64,000 nucleotides of DNA from Clusia tigrina (taxonomy: Eukaryota; Arthropoda; Insecta; Diptera; Clusiidae). Where the stretch lies: the NCBI GenBank assembly GCA_920105625.2, contig OV050032.1, positions 109,042,542 to 109,106,541 of the forward strand, given 5' to 3'. Positions 1 to 12,927 of the stretch are shown in pieces. Both the position numbers and the translations under genes were made by a program. The notes under the pieces are model-generated. The model saw only the letters and a list, made by a program, of their open reading frames with translations, searched no databases and was not told where the DNA came from. The stretch's first letter is position 1; each line of letters opens with the position of its first letter.

Positions 1-196
1 CTTGAGTCCCAAATCAAACACTGATAAAACTTCAAACGCCCCTATCTTCTATACGGTACGTCCTACACCTATCAAAGTTTGCAACATACATATGCTTCTA
101 ACTTTTTACTGGAGCGTCATAAAACCTTGAAATTTTGTAACAATAAAGTACTCCAGCCTCTTGTCAATTTAAGCCATCGCTCAAAGCTATGCTACC

Positions 197-392
197 CTTG
201 AGTCCCAAATCAAACACTGATAAAACTTCAAACGCCCCTAACTTCTTTACGGTACGTCCTACACCTATCAGAGTTTGCAACATACAAATGCTTGTAACTT
301 TTTACTGGAGCGTCATAAAACCTTGAAATTTTGTAACAATAAAGTACTCGAGCCTCTTGTCAATTTAAGCCATCGCTCAAAGCTATGCTACC
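197..392 (+). repeat. Representative 196-bp monomer with internal map
   Basis: This typical monomer serves as the reference for positions. Position 3 is T or A (CTTGAG or CTAGAG). Positions 36-40 are either AATGG or AACGC type. Positions 50-56 are CTATACGG, or TTTACGG in the other class. Positions 71-90 hold the AAAGTTTGCAACATACA anchor, with the alternative AAAGTTGGCAACATTC. Positions 101-110 are an AT-rich ACTTTTTACT. Positions 142-147 are AATAAA, changed to AATGAA in another class. Positions 151-156 are CTCGAG, an XhoI-type palindrome with variants CTCAAG, CTCCAG and CCCGAG. Positions 171-180 are AAGCCATCGC, AAGCTATCGC, AAGTTATCGC or AAGGTATCGC. These sites define the monomer classes used to recognise higher-order repeats. 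No match to the core of a mammalian CENP-B box was seen in the consensus. Confidence 0.93.
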
Positions 393-588
393 CTTGAGTC
401 CCAAATCAAACAGTGATAAAACTTCAAACGCCCCTAACTTCTATACTGTACGTCCTACACCTATCAAAGTTTGCAACATACAAATGCTTGTAACTTTTTA
501 CTGGAGCGTAATAAAACCTTGAAATTTTGTAACAATAAAGTACTCAAGCCTCTTGTCAATTTAAGCTATCGCTCAAAGATATGCTGTC

Positions 589-776
589 CTTGAGTCCCAA
601 ATCAAACACTGATAAAACTTCAAATGGCCCTAACTTATATACGGTACGTCCTACACCTATCAAAGTTGGCAAAGCTTGTAACTTATTACTGGAGCGTCAT
701 AAAACCTTGAAATTTTGTAACAAGAAAGTACTCGAGCCTCTTGTCAATTTAAGCCATCGCTCAAAGCTATGCTACC
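589..776 (+). repeat. 188-bp short monomer (8-bp deletion), occurrence 1
   Basis: The anchor region reads AAAGTTGGCAAAGCTTGTAA, lacking 8 bp relative to the standard monomer. It also has CTTATTACTGG in place of the T-run and CAAGAAAGTACTCGAG. The same set of linked changes is found in four monomers in the left 10 kb. Confidence 0.92.
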
Positions 777-1952
777 CTTGAGTCCCAAATCATACACTGA
801 TAAAACTTCAAACGCCCCTAACTTCTTTACGGTACGTCCTACACCTATCAAAGTTTGCAACATACAAATGCTTGTAACTTTTTACTGGAGCGTCCTAAAA
901 CCTTGAAATTTTGTAACAATAAAGTACTCGAGCCTCTTGTCAATTTAAGCCATCGCTCAAAGCTATGCTACCCTTGAGTCCCAAATCAAACACTGATAAA
1001 ACTTCAAACGCCCCTATCTTCTATACGGTACGTCCTACACCTATCAAAGTTTGCAGCATACATATGCTTCTAACTTTTTACTGGAGCGTCATAAAATCTT
1101 GAAATTTTGTAACAATAAAGTACTCCAGCCTCTTGTCAATTTAAGCCATCGCTCAAAGCTATGCTACCCTTGAGTCCCAAATCAAACACTGTTAAAACTT
1201 CAAACGCCCCTAACTTCTATACGGTACGTCCTACAACTATCAAAGTTTGCAACATACAAACGCTTGTAACTTTTTACTGGGGCGTCATAAAACCGTGAAA
1301 TTTTGTAACAATAAATTACTCGAGCCTCTTGTCAATTTAAGCTATCGCTCAAAGCTATGCTACCCTAGAGTCCCAAATCAAACACTGATAAAACTTCAAA
1401 TGGCCCTAACTTCTATACAGTACGTCCTACACCTATCAAAGTTTGCAACATACAAATGCTTGTAACTTTTTACTGGAGCGTCATAAAATCTTGAAATTTT
1501 GTAACAATAAAGTACTCGAGCCTCTTGTCAATTTAAGCCATCGCTCAAAGCTATGCTACCCTTGAGTCCCAAATCAAACACTGATAAAACTTCAAACGCC
1601 CCTATCTTCTATACGGTACGTCCTACACCTATCAAAGTTTGCAGCATACATATGCTTCTAACTTTTTACTGGAGCGTCATAAAACCTTGAAATTTTGTAA
1701 CAATAAAGTACTTAAGCCTCTTGTCAATTTAAGCTATCGCTCAAAGCTATTCTACCCTTGAGTCCCAAATCAAACACTGATAAAACTTCAAATGGCCCTA
1801 ACTTCTATACGGTATGTCCTACACCTATCAAAGTTTGCAACATACACATGCTTGTAACTTTTTACTGGAGCGTCCTAAAACCTTGAAATTTTGTAGCAAT
1901 AAAGTACTCGAGCCTCTTGTCAATTTAAGCCATCGCTCAAAGCAATGCTACC

Positions 1953-3044
1953 CTTGAGTCCCAAATCAAACACTGATAAAACTTCAAACGCCCCTATCTT
2001 CTATACGGTACGTCCTACACCTATCAAAGTTTGCAACATACATATGCTTCTAACTTTTTACTGGAGCGTCATAAAACCTTGAAATTTTGTAACAATGAAG
2101 TACTCCAGCCTCTTGTCAATTTAAGCCATCGCTCAAAGCTATGCTACCCTTGAGTCCCAAATCAAACACTGATAAAACTTCAAACGCCCCTAACTTCTTT
2201 ACGGTACGTCCTACACCTATCAGAGTTTGCAACATACAAATGCTTGTAACTTTTTACTGGAGCGTCATAAAACCTTGAAATTTTGTAACAATAAAGTACT
2301 CGAGCCTCTTGTCAATTTAAGCCATCGCTCAAAGCTATGCTACCCTTGAGTCCCAAATCAAACAGTGATAAAACTTCAAACGCCCCTAACTTCTATACGG
2401 TACGTCCTACACCTATCAAAGTTTGCAACATACAAATGCTTGTAACTTTTTACTGGAGCGTAATAAAACCTTGAAATTTTGTAACAATAAAGTACTCAAG
2501 CCTCTTGTCAATTTAAGCTATCGCTCAAAGATATGCTGTCCTTGAGTCCCAAATCAAACACTGATAAAACTTCAAATGGCCCTAACTTATATACGGTATG
2601 TCCTACACCTATCAAAGTTGGCAAAGCTTGTAACTTATTACTGGAGCGTCATAAAACCTTGAAATTTTGTAACAAGAAAGTACTCGAGCCTCTTGTCAAT
2701 TTAAGCCATCGCTCAAAGCTATGCTACCCTTGAGTCCCAAATCATACACTGATAAAACTTCAAACGCCCCTAACTTCTTTACGGTACGTCCTACACCTAT
2801 CAAAGTTTGCAACATACAAATGCTTGTAACTTTTTACTGGAGCGTCCTAAAACCTTGAAATTTTGTAACAATAAAGTACTCGAGCCTCTTGTCAATTTAA
2901 GCCATCGCTCAAAGCTATGCTACCCTTGAGTCCCAAATCAAACACTGATAAAACTTCAAACGCCCCTATCTTCTATACGGTACGTCCTACACCTATCAAA
3001 GTTTGCAGCATACATATGCTTCTAACTTTTTACTGGAGCGTCAT
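1953..3044 (+). repeat. 10-monomer HOR unit of 1952 bp, partial copy 2
   Basis: The block matches 1-1092 at an offset of 1952 bp, including the 188-bp monomer. It then departs: near 3075 it has CTTAAGAATC where copy 1 has CTCCAGCCTC, and from about 3110 it follows copy 1 at an offset of 1756 bp, one monomer less. This is what loss of a whole monomer by unequal exchange would leave. Confidence 0.78.
2541..2728 (+). repeat. 188-bp short monomer, occurrence 2
   Basis: It carries the same 8-bp deletion and linked variants as the monomer at 589, 1952 bp downstream. Confidence 0.92.
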
Positions 3045-4202
3045 AAAACCTTGAAATTTTGTAACAATAAAGTACTTAAGAATCTTGTCAATTTAAGCTA
3101 TCACTCAAAGCTATGCTACCCTAGAGTCCCAAATCAAACACTGATAAAACTTCAAATGGCCCTAACTTCTATACAGTACGTCCTACACCTATCAAAGTTT
3201 GCAACATACAAATGCTTGTAACTTTTTACTGGAGCGTCATAAAATCTTGAAATTTTGTAACAATAAAGTACTCCAGCCTCTTGTCAATTTAAGCCATCGC
3301 TCAAAGCTATGCTACCCTTGAGTCCCAAATCAAACACTGTTAAAACTTCAAACGCCCCTAACTTCTATACGGTACGTCCTACAACTATCAAAGTTTGCAA
3401 CATACAAACGCTTGTAACTTTTTACTGGGGCGTCATAAAACCGTGAAATTTTGTAACAATAAATTACTCGAGCCTCTTGTCAATTTAAGCTATCGCTCAA
3501 AGCTATGCTACCCTAGAGTCCCAAATCAAACACTGATAAAACTTCAAATGGCCCTAACTTCTATACAGTACGTCCTACACCTATCAAAGTTTGCAACATA
3601 CAAATGCTTGTAACTTTTTACTGGAGCGTCATAAAATCTTGAAATTTTGTAACAATAAAGTACTCGAGCCTCTTGTCAATTTAAGTTATCGCTCAAAGCT
3701 ATGCTACCCTCGAGTCCCAAATCAAACACTGATAAAACTTCAAATGGCCCTAACTTCTATACGGTACGTCCTACAACTATCAAAGTTTGCAACATACAAA
3801 CGCTTGGTACTTTTTACTGGGGCGTCATAAAACCTTGAAATTTTGTAACAATAAAGTACTCGAGCCTCTTGTCCATTTAAGCCATCGCTCAAAGCTATGC
3901 TGCCCTTGAGTCCCAAATCAAAGACTGATAAAACTTCAAATGGCCCTAACTTCTTTACGGTACGTCCTACAGCTATCAAAGTTTGCAACATACAAATGCT
4001 TGTAACTTTTTACTGGAGCGTCATAAAACCTTGAAATTTTGTAACAATAAAGTACTCCAGCCTCTTGTCAATTTAAGCCATCGCTCAAAGCTATGCTACC
4101 CTTGAGTCCCAAATCAAACACTGATAAAACTTCAAACGCCCCTAACTTCTTTACGGTACGTCCTACACCTATCAAAGTTTGGAACATTCAAATGCTTGTA
4201 AC
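3045..4202 (+). repeat. Reshuffled monomers between two HOR domains
   Basis: This stretch holds ordinary monomers related to several places at different offsets. The monomer anchored at 3395 (GGGGCGTCAT, AAACCGTG, AAATTACTCGAG) has sister copies at 1247 and 8286. The monomer pair around 3871-4046 (GTCCATTTAAGCC, then AAAGACTGAT) matches 7586 onward at an offset of 3715 bp. No single period explains it, and no non-satellite sequence is present. Confidence 0.7.
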
Positions 4203-7200
4203 TTTTTACTGGAGCGTCATAAAACCTTGAAATTTTGTAACAATGAAGTACCCGAGCCTCTTGTCAGTTTAAGCCATCGCTCAAAGCTATGCTACCCTTG
4301 AGTCCCAAATCAAAGACTGATAAAACTTCAAATGGCCCTAACTTCTTTACGGTACGTCCTACAGCTATCAAAGTTTGCAACATACAAATGCTTGTAACTT
4401 TTTACTGGAGCGTCATAAAACCTTGAAATTTAGTAACAATAAAGTACTCCAGCCTCTTGTCAATTTAAGCCATCGCTCAAAGCTATGCTACCCTTGAGTC
4501 CCACATCAAACACTGATAAAACTTCAAACGCCCCTAACTTCTTTACGGTACGTCCTACACCTATCAGAGTTTGCAACATACAAATGCTTGTAACTTTTTA
4601 CTGGAGCGTCATAAAACCTTGAAATTTTGTAACAATAAAGTACTCGAGCCTCTTGTCAATTTAAGCCATCGCTCAAAGCTATGCTACCCTTGAGTCCCAA
4701 ATCAAACACTGATAAAACTTCAAACGCCCCTAACTTCTATACGGTACGTCCTACAGCTATCAAAGTTTGCAACATACAAATGCTTGTAACTTTTTACTGG
4801 AACATCATAAAACCTTGAAATTTTGTAACAATAAAGTACTCAAGCCTCTTGTCAATTTAAGCTATCGCTCAAAGATATGCTGTCCTTGAGTCCCAAGTCA
4901 AACACTGATAAAACTTTAAATGGCCCTAACTTATATACGGTATGTCCTACACCTATCAAGTTGGCAAAGCTTGTAACTTATTACTGGAGCGTCATAAAAC
5001 CTTGAAATTTTGTAACAAGAAAGTACTCGAGCCTCTTGTCAATTTAAGCCATCGCTCAAAGCTATGCTACCCTTGAGTCCCAAATCATACACTGATAAAA
5101 CTTCAAACGCCCCTAACTTCTTTACGGTACGTCCTACACCTATCAAAGTTTGCAACATACAAATGCTTGTAACTTTTTACTGGAGCGTCCTAAAACCTTG
5201 AAATTTTGTAACAATAAAGTACTCGAGCCTCTTGTCAATTTAAGCCATCGCTCAAAGCTATGCTACCCTTGAGTCCCAAATCAAACACTGATAAAACTTC
5301 AAACGCCCCTATCTTCTATACGGTACGTCCTACACCTATCAAAGTTTGCAGCATACATATGCTTCTAACTTTTTACTGGAGCGTCATAAAACCTTGAAAT
5401 TTTGTAACAATAAAGTACTTAAGCCTCTTGTCAATTTAAGCTATCGCTCAAAGCTATGCTACCCTTGAGTCCCAAATCATACACTGATAAAACTTCTAAC
5501 GCCCCTAACTTCTTTACGGTACGTCCTACACCTATCAAAGTTTGCAACATACAAATGCTTGTAACTTTTTACTGGAGCGTCCTAAAACCTTGAAATTTTG
5601 TAACAATAAAGTACTCGAGCCTCTTGTCAATTTAAGCCATCGCTCAAAGCTATGCTACCCTTGAGTCCCAAATCAAACACTGATAAAACTTCAAACGCCC
5701 CTATCTTCTATACGGTACGTCCTACACCTATCAAAGTTTGCAGCATACATATGCTTCTAACTTTTTACTGGAGCGTCATAAAACCTTGAAATTTTGTAAC
5801 AATAAAGTACTTAAGCCTCTTGTCAATTTAAGCTATCGCTCAAAGCTATTCTACCCTTGAGTCCCAAATCAAACACTGATAAAACTTCAAATGGCCCTAA
5901 TTTCTATACGGTATGTCCTACACCTATCAAAGTTGGCACCATACAAATGCTTGTAACTTTTTACTGGAGCGTCATAAAACCTTGAAATTTTGTAACAATG
6001 AAGTACCCGAGCATCTTGTCAATTTAAGCCATCGCTCAAAGCTATGCTACCCTTGAGTCCCAAATCAAACACTGATAAAACTTAAAATGGCCCTAACTTC
6101 TATACGGTATGTCCTACACCTATCAAAGTTTGCAACATACACATGCTTGTAACTTTTTACTGGAGCGTCCTAAAACCTTGAAATTTTGTAGCAATAAAGT
6201 ACTCGAGCCTCTTGTCAATTTAAGCCATCGCTCAAAGCTATGCTACCCTTGAGTCCCAAATCAAACACTGATAAAACTTCAAACGCCCCTATCTTCTATA
6301 CGGTACGTCCTACACCTATCAAAGTTTGCAACATACATATGCTTCTAACTTTTTACTGGAGCGTCATAAAACCTTGAAATTTTGTAACAATAAAGTACTC
6401 AAGCCTCTTGTCAATTGAAGCTATCGCTCAAAGCTATTCTACCCTTGAGTCCCAAATCAAACACTGATAAAACTTCAAATGGCCCTAATTTCTATACGGT
6501 ATGTCCTGCACCTATCAAAGTTGGCACCATACAAATGCTTGTAACTTTTTACTGGAGCGTCATAAAACCTTGAAATTTTGTAACAATGAAGTACCCGAGC
6601 ATCTTGTCAATTTAAGCCATCGCTCAAAGCTATGCTACCCTTGAGTCCCAAATCAAACACTGATAAAACTTCAAATGGCCCTAACTTCTTTACGGTACGT
6701 CCTATACCTATCAAAGTTTGCAACATTCAAATGCTTGTAACTTTTTACTGGAGCGTCATAAAACCTTGAAATTTTGTAACAATAAAGTACTCGAGCCTCT
6801 TGTCAATTTGAGCCATCGCTCAAAGCTATGCTACCCTAGAGTCCCAAATCAAACACTGATAAAACTTCAAACGCCCCTAACTTCTATACGGTACGTCCTA
6901 CACCTATCAAAGTTGGCAACATTCAAATGCTTGTAACTTTTTACTGGAGCGTCATAAAACCTTGAAATTTTGTAACAATAAAGTACTCAAGCCTCTTGTC
7001 TATTTAAGCTATCGCTCAAAGCTATGCTGTCCTTGAGTCCCAAATCAAACACTGATAAAACTTCAAATGGCCCTAACTTCTATACGGTATGTCCTACACG
7101 TATCAAAGTTGGCACCATACAAATGCTTGTAACTTTTTACTGGAGCGTCATAAAACCTTGAAATTTTGTAACAATGAAGTACTCGAGCCTCTTGTCAATT

Positions 7201-8701
7201 TAAGCTATCGCTCAAAGCTATGCTACCCTAGAGTCCCAAATCAAACACTGATAAAACTTCAAACGCCCCTAACTTCTTTACGGTACGTCCTACACCTATC
7301 AAAGTTTGCAACATACAAATGCTTGTAACTTTTTACTGGAGCGTCATAAAACCTTGAAATTTTGCAACAATGAAGTACCCGAGCATCTTGTCAGTTTAAG
7401 CCATCGCTCAAAGCTATGCTACCCTTGAGTCCCAAATCAAACACTGATAAAACTTCAAATGGCCCTAACTTCTTCACGGTAAGTCCTACACCTATCAAAG
7501 TTTGCAACATTCAAATGCTTGTAACTTTTTACTGGATCGTCATAAAACCTTGAAATTTTGTAACAATAAAGTACTCGAGCCTCTTGTCCATTTAAGCCAT
7601 CGCTCAAAGCTATGCTGCCCTTGAGTCCCAAATCAAAGACTGATAAAACTTCAAATGGCCCTAACTTCTTTACGGTACGTCCTACAGCTATCAAAGTTTG
7701 CAACATACAAATGCTTGTAACTTTTTACTGGAGCGTCATAAAACCTTGAAATTTTGTAACAATAAAGTACTCCAGCCTCTTGTCAATTTAAGCCATCGCT
7801 CAAAGCTATGCTACCCTTGAGTCCCAAATCAAACACTGATAAAACTTCAAACGCCCCTAACTTCTTTACGGCACGTCCTACACCTATCAAAGTTTGCAAC
7901 ATACAAATGCTTGTAACTTTTTACTGGAGCGTCATAAAACCTTGAAATTTTGTAATAATAAAGTACTCGAGCCTCTTGTCAATTTAAGCCATCGCTCAAA
8001 GCTATGCTACCCTTGAGTCCCAAAACAAACACTGATAAAACTTCAAATGGCCCTAACTTCTATACGGTACGTCCTACACCTATCAAAGTTTGCAACATAC
8101 AAATGCTTGTAACTTTTTACTGGAGCGTCCTAAAACCTTGAAATTTTGTAACAATAAAGTACTCGAGCCTCTTGTCAATTTAAGCCATCGCTCAAAGCTA
8201 TGCTACCCTTGAGTCCCAAATCAAACACTGTTAAAACTTCAAACGCCCCTAACTTCTATACGGTACGTCCTACACCTATCAAAGTTTGCAACATACAAAT
8301 GCTTGTAACTTTTTACTGGGGCGTCATAAAACCGTGAAATTTTGTAACAATAAATTACTCGAGCCTCTTGTCAATTTAAGCTATCGCTCAAAGCTATGCT
8401 ATCCTAGAGTCCCAAATCAAACACTGATAAAACTTCAAATGGCCCTAACTTCTATACAGTACGTCCTACACCTATCAAAGTTTGCAACATACAAATGCTT
8501 GTAACTTTTTACTGGAGCGTCATAAAATCTTGAAATTTTGTAACAATAAAGTACTCGAGCCTCTTGTCAATTTAAGTTATCGCTCAAAGCTATGCTACCC
8601 TCGAGTCCCAAATCAAACACTGATAAAACTTCAAATGGCCCTAACTTCTTTACGGTACGTCCTACACCTATCAAAGTTTGCAACATTCAAATGCTTGTAA
8701 C
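4203..8701 (+). repeat. 23-monomer HOR unit of about 4.5 kb, copy 1
   Basis: The block realigns with 8702 onward at offsets of 4499-4500 bp (23 x 196 minus 8 or 9). Shared private features are the TTGTCAGTTTAAGCC monomer at the start, the 187/188-bp short monomer, the CAGCATACATATGCTTC monomers, the CACGTATCAAAGTTGGCACC monomer near 7100, and GGTAAGTCC near 7480. An extra monomer pair near 5461-5852, marked by ACTTCTAACGCC, is absent from the other copy at that place. A compensating pair is present there near 10.7-11.2 kb. Confidence 0.75.
4885..5071 (+). repeat. 187-bp short monomer, occurrence 3
   Basis: It has the same 8-bp deletion plus loss of one further A (CTATCAAGTTGGC). It also has private changes CCCAAGTCAAAC and ACTTTAAATGG. 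It lies 2344 bp after occurrence 2, that is 12 monomers minus 8 bp. Confidence 0.9.
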
Positions 8702-11700
8702 TTTTTACTGGAGCGTCATAAAACCTTGAAATTTTGTAACAATGAAGTACCCGAGCCTCTTGTCAGTTTAAGCCATCGCTCAAAGCTATGCTACCCTTGA
8801 GTCCCAAATCAAAGACTGATAAAACTTCAAATGGCCCTAGCTTCTTTACGGTACGTCCTACAGCTATCAAAGTTTGCAACATACAAATGCTTGTAACTTT
8901 TTACTGGAGCGTCATAAAACCTTGAAATTTTGTAACAATAAAGTACTCCAGCCTCTTGTCAATTTAAGCTATCGCTCAAAGCTATGCTACCCTTGAGTCC
9001 CAAATCAAACACTGATAAAACTTCAAACGCCCCTTACTTCTTTACGGTACGTCCTACACCTATTAGAGTTTGCAACATACAAATGCTTGTAACTTTTTAC
9101 TGGAGCGTCATAAAACCTTGAAATTTTGTAACAATAAAGTACTCGAGCCTCTTGTCAATTTAAGCCATCGCTCAAAGCTATGCTACCCTTGAGTCCCAAA
9201 TCAAACACTGATAAAACTTCAAACGCCCCTAACTTCTATACGGTACGTCCTACACCTATCAAAGTTTGCAACATACAAATGCTTGTAACTTTTTACTGGA
9301 GCGTCATAAAACCTTGAAAATTTGTAACAATAAAGTACTCAAGCCTCTTGTCAATTTAAGCTATCGCTCAAAGATATGCTGTCCTTGAGTCCCAAATCAA
9401 ACACTGATAAAACTTCAAATGGCCCTAACTTATATACGGTATGTCCTACACCTATCAAAGTTGGCAAAGCTTGTAACTTATTACTGGAGCGTCATAAAAC
9501 CTTGAAATTTTGTAACAAGAAAGTACTCGAGCCTCTTGTCAATTTAAGCCATCGCTCAAAGCTATGCTATCCTTGAGTCCCAAATCATACACTGATAAAT
9601 CTTCAAACGCCCCTAACTTCTTTACGGTACGTCCTACACCTATCAAAGTTTGCAACATACAAATGCTTGTAACTTTTTACTGGAGCGTCCTAAAACCTTG
9701 AAATTTTGTAACAATAAAGTACTCGAGCCTCTTGTCAATTTAAGCCATCGCTCAAAGCTATGCTACCCTTGAGTCCCAAATCAAACACTGATAAAACTTC
9801 AAACGCCCCTATCTTCTATACGGTACGTCCTATACCTATCAAAGTTTGCAGCATACATATGCTTCTAACTTTTTACTGGAGCGTCATAAAACCTTGAAAT
9901 TTTGTAACAATAAAGTACTTAAGCCTCTTGTCAATTTAAGCTATCGCTCAAAGCTATTCTACCCTTGAGTCCCAAATCAAACACTGATAAAACTTCAAAT
10001 GGCCCTAATTTCTATACGGTATGTCCTACACCTATCAAAGTTGGCACCATACAAATGCTTGTAACTTTTTACTGGAGCGTCATAAAACCTTGAAATTTTG
10101 TAACAATGAAGTACCCGAGCATCTTGTCAATTTAAGCCATCGCTCAAAGCTATGCTACCCTTGAGTCCCAAATCAAACACTGATAAAACTTCAAATGGCC
10201 CTAACTTCTATACGGTATGTCCTACACCTATCAAAGTTTGCAACATACACATGCTTGTAACTTTTTACTGGAGCGTCCTAAAACCTTGAAATTTTGTAAC
10301 AATAAAGTACTCGAGCCTCTTGTCAATTTAAGCCATCGCTCAAAGCTATGCTACCCTTGAGTCCCAAATCAAACACTGATAAAACTTCAAACGCCCCTAT
10401 CTTCTATACGGTACGTCCTACACCTATCAAAGTTTGCAACATACATATGCTTCTAACTTTTTACTGGAGCGTCATAAAACCTTGAAATTTTGTAACAATA
10501 AAGTACTCAAGCCAGTTGTCAATTTAAGCTATCGCTCAAAGCTATTCTACCCTTGAGTCCCAAATCAAACACTGATAAAACTTCAAATGGCCCTAATTTC
10601 TATACGGTATGTCCTGCACCTATCAAAGTTGGCACCATACAAATGCTTGTAACTTTTTACTGGAGCGTCATAAAACCTTGAAATTTTGTAACAATAAAGT
10701 ACTCGAGCCTCTTGTCAATTTAAGCCATCGCTCAAAGCTATGCTACCCTTGAGTCCCAAATCAAACACTGATAAAACTTCAAACGCCCCTATCTTCTATA
10801 CGGTACGTCCTACACCTATCAAAGTTTGCAACATACATATGCTTCTAAATTTTTACTGGAGCGTCATAAAACCTTGAAATTTTGTAACAATAAAGTACTC
10901 AAGCCTCTTGTCAATTTAAGCTATCGCTCAAAGCTATGCTACCCTAGAGTCGCAAATCAAACTCTGATAAAACTTCAAACGCCCCTAACTTCTTTACGGT
11001 ACGTCCTGCACCTATCAAAGTTTGCAACATACAAATGCTTGTAACTTTTTACTGGAGCGTCATAAAACCTTGAAATTTTGTAACAATGAAGTACCCGAGC
11101 CACTTGCCAATTTAAGCTATCGCTCAAAGCTATGCTACCCTTGAGTCCCAAATCAAACACTGATAAAACTTTAAACGCCCCTAACCTCTTTACGGTACGT
11201 CCTACACCTATCAAAGTTTGAAACATACAAATGCTTGTAACTTTTTACTGGAGCGTCATAAAACCTTGAAATTTTGTAACAATAAAGTACTCGAGCCTCT
11301 TGCCAATTTAAGCCATCGCTCAAAGCTATGCTACCCTTGTGTCCCAAATCAAACACTGATAAAACTTCAAACGCCCCTAACTTCTATACGGTACGTCCTA
11401 CACCTATCAAAGTTGGCAACATTCAAATGCTTGTAACTTTTTACTGGAGCGTCATAAAACCTTGAAATTTTGTAACAATAAAGTACTCAAGCCTCTTGTC
11501 TATTTAAGCTATCGCTCAAAGCTATGCTGTCCTTGAGTCCCAAATCAAACACTGATAAAACTTTAAATGGCCCTAACTTCTATACGGTATGTCCTACACG
11601 TATCAAAGTTGGCACCATACAAATGCTTGTAACTTTTTACTGGAGCGTCATAAAACCTTGAAATTTTGTAACAATGAAGTACTCGAGCCTCTTGTCAATT

Positions 11701-12115
11701 TAAGCTATCGCTCAAAGCTATGCTACCCTAGAGTCCCAAATCAAACACTGATAAAACTTCAAACGCCCCTAACTTCTTTACGGTACGTCCTACACCTATC
11801 AAAGTTTGCAACATACAAATGCTTGTAACTTTTTACTGGAGCGTCATAAAACCTTGAAATTTTGTAACAATGAAGTACCCGAGCATCTTGTCAGTTTAAG
11901 CCATCGCTCAAAGCTATGCTACCCTTGAGTCCCAAATCAAACACTGATAAAACTTCAAATGGCCCTAACTTCTTTACGGTAAGTCCTACACCTATCAAAG
12001 TTTGCAACATTCAAATGCTTGTAACTTTTTACTGGAGCGTCATAAAACCTTGAACTTTTGTAACAATAAAGTACTCGAGCCTCTTGTCAATTTAAGCCAT
12101 CGCTCAAAGCTATGC
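8702..12115 (+). repeat. 23-monomer HOR unit of about 4.5 kb, partial copy 2
   Basis: The block matches 4203-7615 at about 4500 bp offset, with a two-monomer phase difference between roughly 9.96 and 11.2 kb. The match ends near 12115: copy 1 continues with GCTGCCC and AAAGACTG monomers, while this copy has TTTAAACGCCCC with ACCTCTTTACGG. Confidence 0.72.
9384..9571 (+). repeat. 188-bp short monomer, occurrence 4
   Basis: It carries the 8-bp deletion without the extra A loss of the 4885 copy, although it sits at the corresponding place in the second 4.5-kb unit. The A loss at 4885 is therefore younger than that duplication, or was corrected here. Confidence 0.92.
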
Positions 12116-12339
12116 TACCCTTGAGTCCCAAATCAAACACTGATAAAACTTTAAACGCCCCTAACCTCTTTACGGTACGTCCTACACCTATCAAAGTTTG
12201 AAACATACAAATGCTTGTAACTTTTTACTGGAGCGTCATAAAACCTTGAAATTTTGTAACAATAAAGTACTCGAGCCTCTTGCCAATTTAAGCCATCGCT
12301 CAAAGCTATGCTACCCTTGAGTCCCAAATCAAACACTGA

Positions 12340-12927
12340 TAAAACGTCAAATGGCCCTAACTTCTTTACGGTACGTCCTACACCTATCAAAGTTTGCAGC
12401 ATTCAAATGCTTGTAACTTTTTACTGGAGCGTCATAAAACCTTGAAATTTTGTAACAATAAAGTACTCGAGCCTCTTGTCAATTTGAGCCATCGCTCAAA
12501 GCTATACTACCCTAGAGTCCCAAATCAAACACTGATAAAACTTCAAACGCCCCTAACTTCTTTACGGTACGTCCTGCACCTATCAAAGTTTGCAACATAC
12601 AAATGCTTGTAACTTTTTACTGGAGCGTCATAAAACCTTGAAATTTTGTAACAATGAAGTACCCGAGCCTCTTGTCAATTTAAGCTATCGCTCAAAGCTA
12701 TGCTACCCTTGAGTCCCAAATCAAACACTGATAAAACTTCAAACGCCCCTAACTTCTATACGGTACGTCCTACACTTATCACAGTTGGCAACATTCAAAT
12801 GCTTGTAACTTTTTACTGGAGCGGTATAAAACCTTGAAATTTTGTAACAATGAAGTACCCGAGCCTCTTGTCAATTTAAGCCATCGCTCAAAGCTATGCT
12901 ACCCTAGAGTCCCAAATCAAACACTGA
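12340..12927 (+). repeat. Trimer HOR unit of 588 bp, copy 1
   Basis: Three monomers repeat at exactly 588 bp. Shared private variants include CACTTATCACAGTTGGC (near 12773 and 13361), the contracted GGAGCGGTATAAAAC, and the CAATTTGAGCC variant of the first monomer. A few single-base differences separate the copies, for example AAAACGTC versus AAAACATC at the start. Confidence 0.8.

Larger units (their letters stand above)
1..1952 (+). repeat. 10-monomer HOR unit of 1952 bp, copy 1
   Basis: This block realigns with the sequence starting at 1953 at an offset of 1952 bp, which is 10 x 196 minus the 8 bp missing from its short monomer at 589. Private variants are shared at the same offset, including CTCCAGCC in the first monomer, ATATGCTGTCC before the short monomer, and AAATCATACACTG in the monomer after it. 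Differences between the copies are scattered single bases, for example CAATAAAG versus CAATGAAG near 140 and 2093. Confidence 0.85.
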
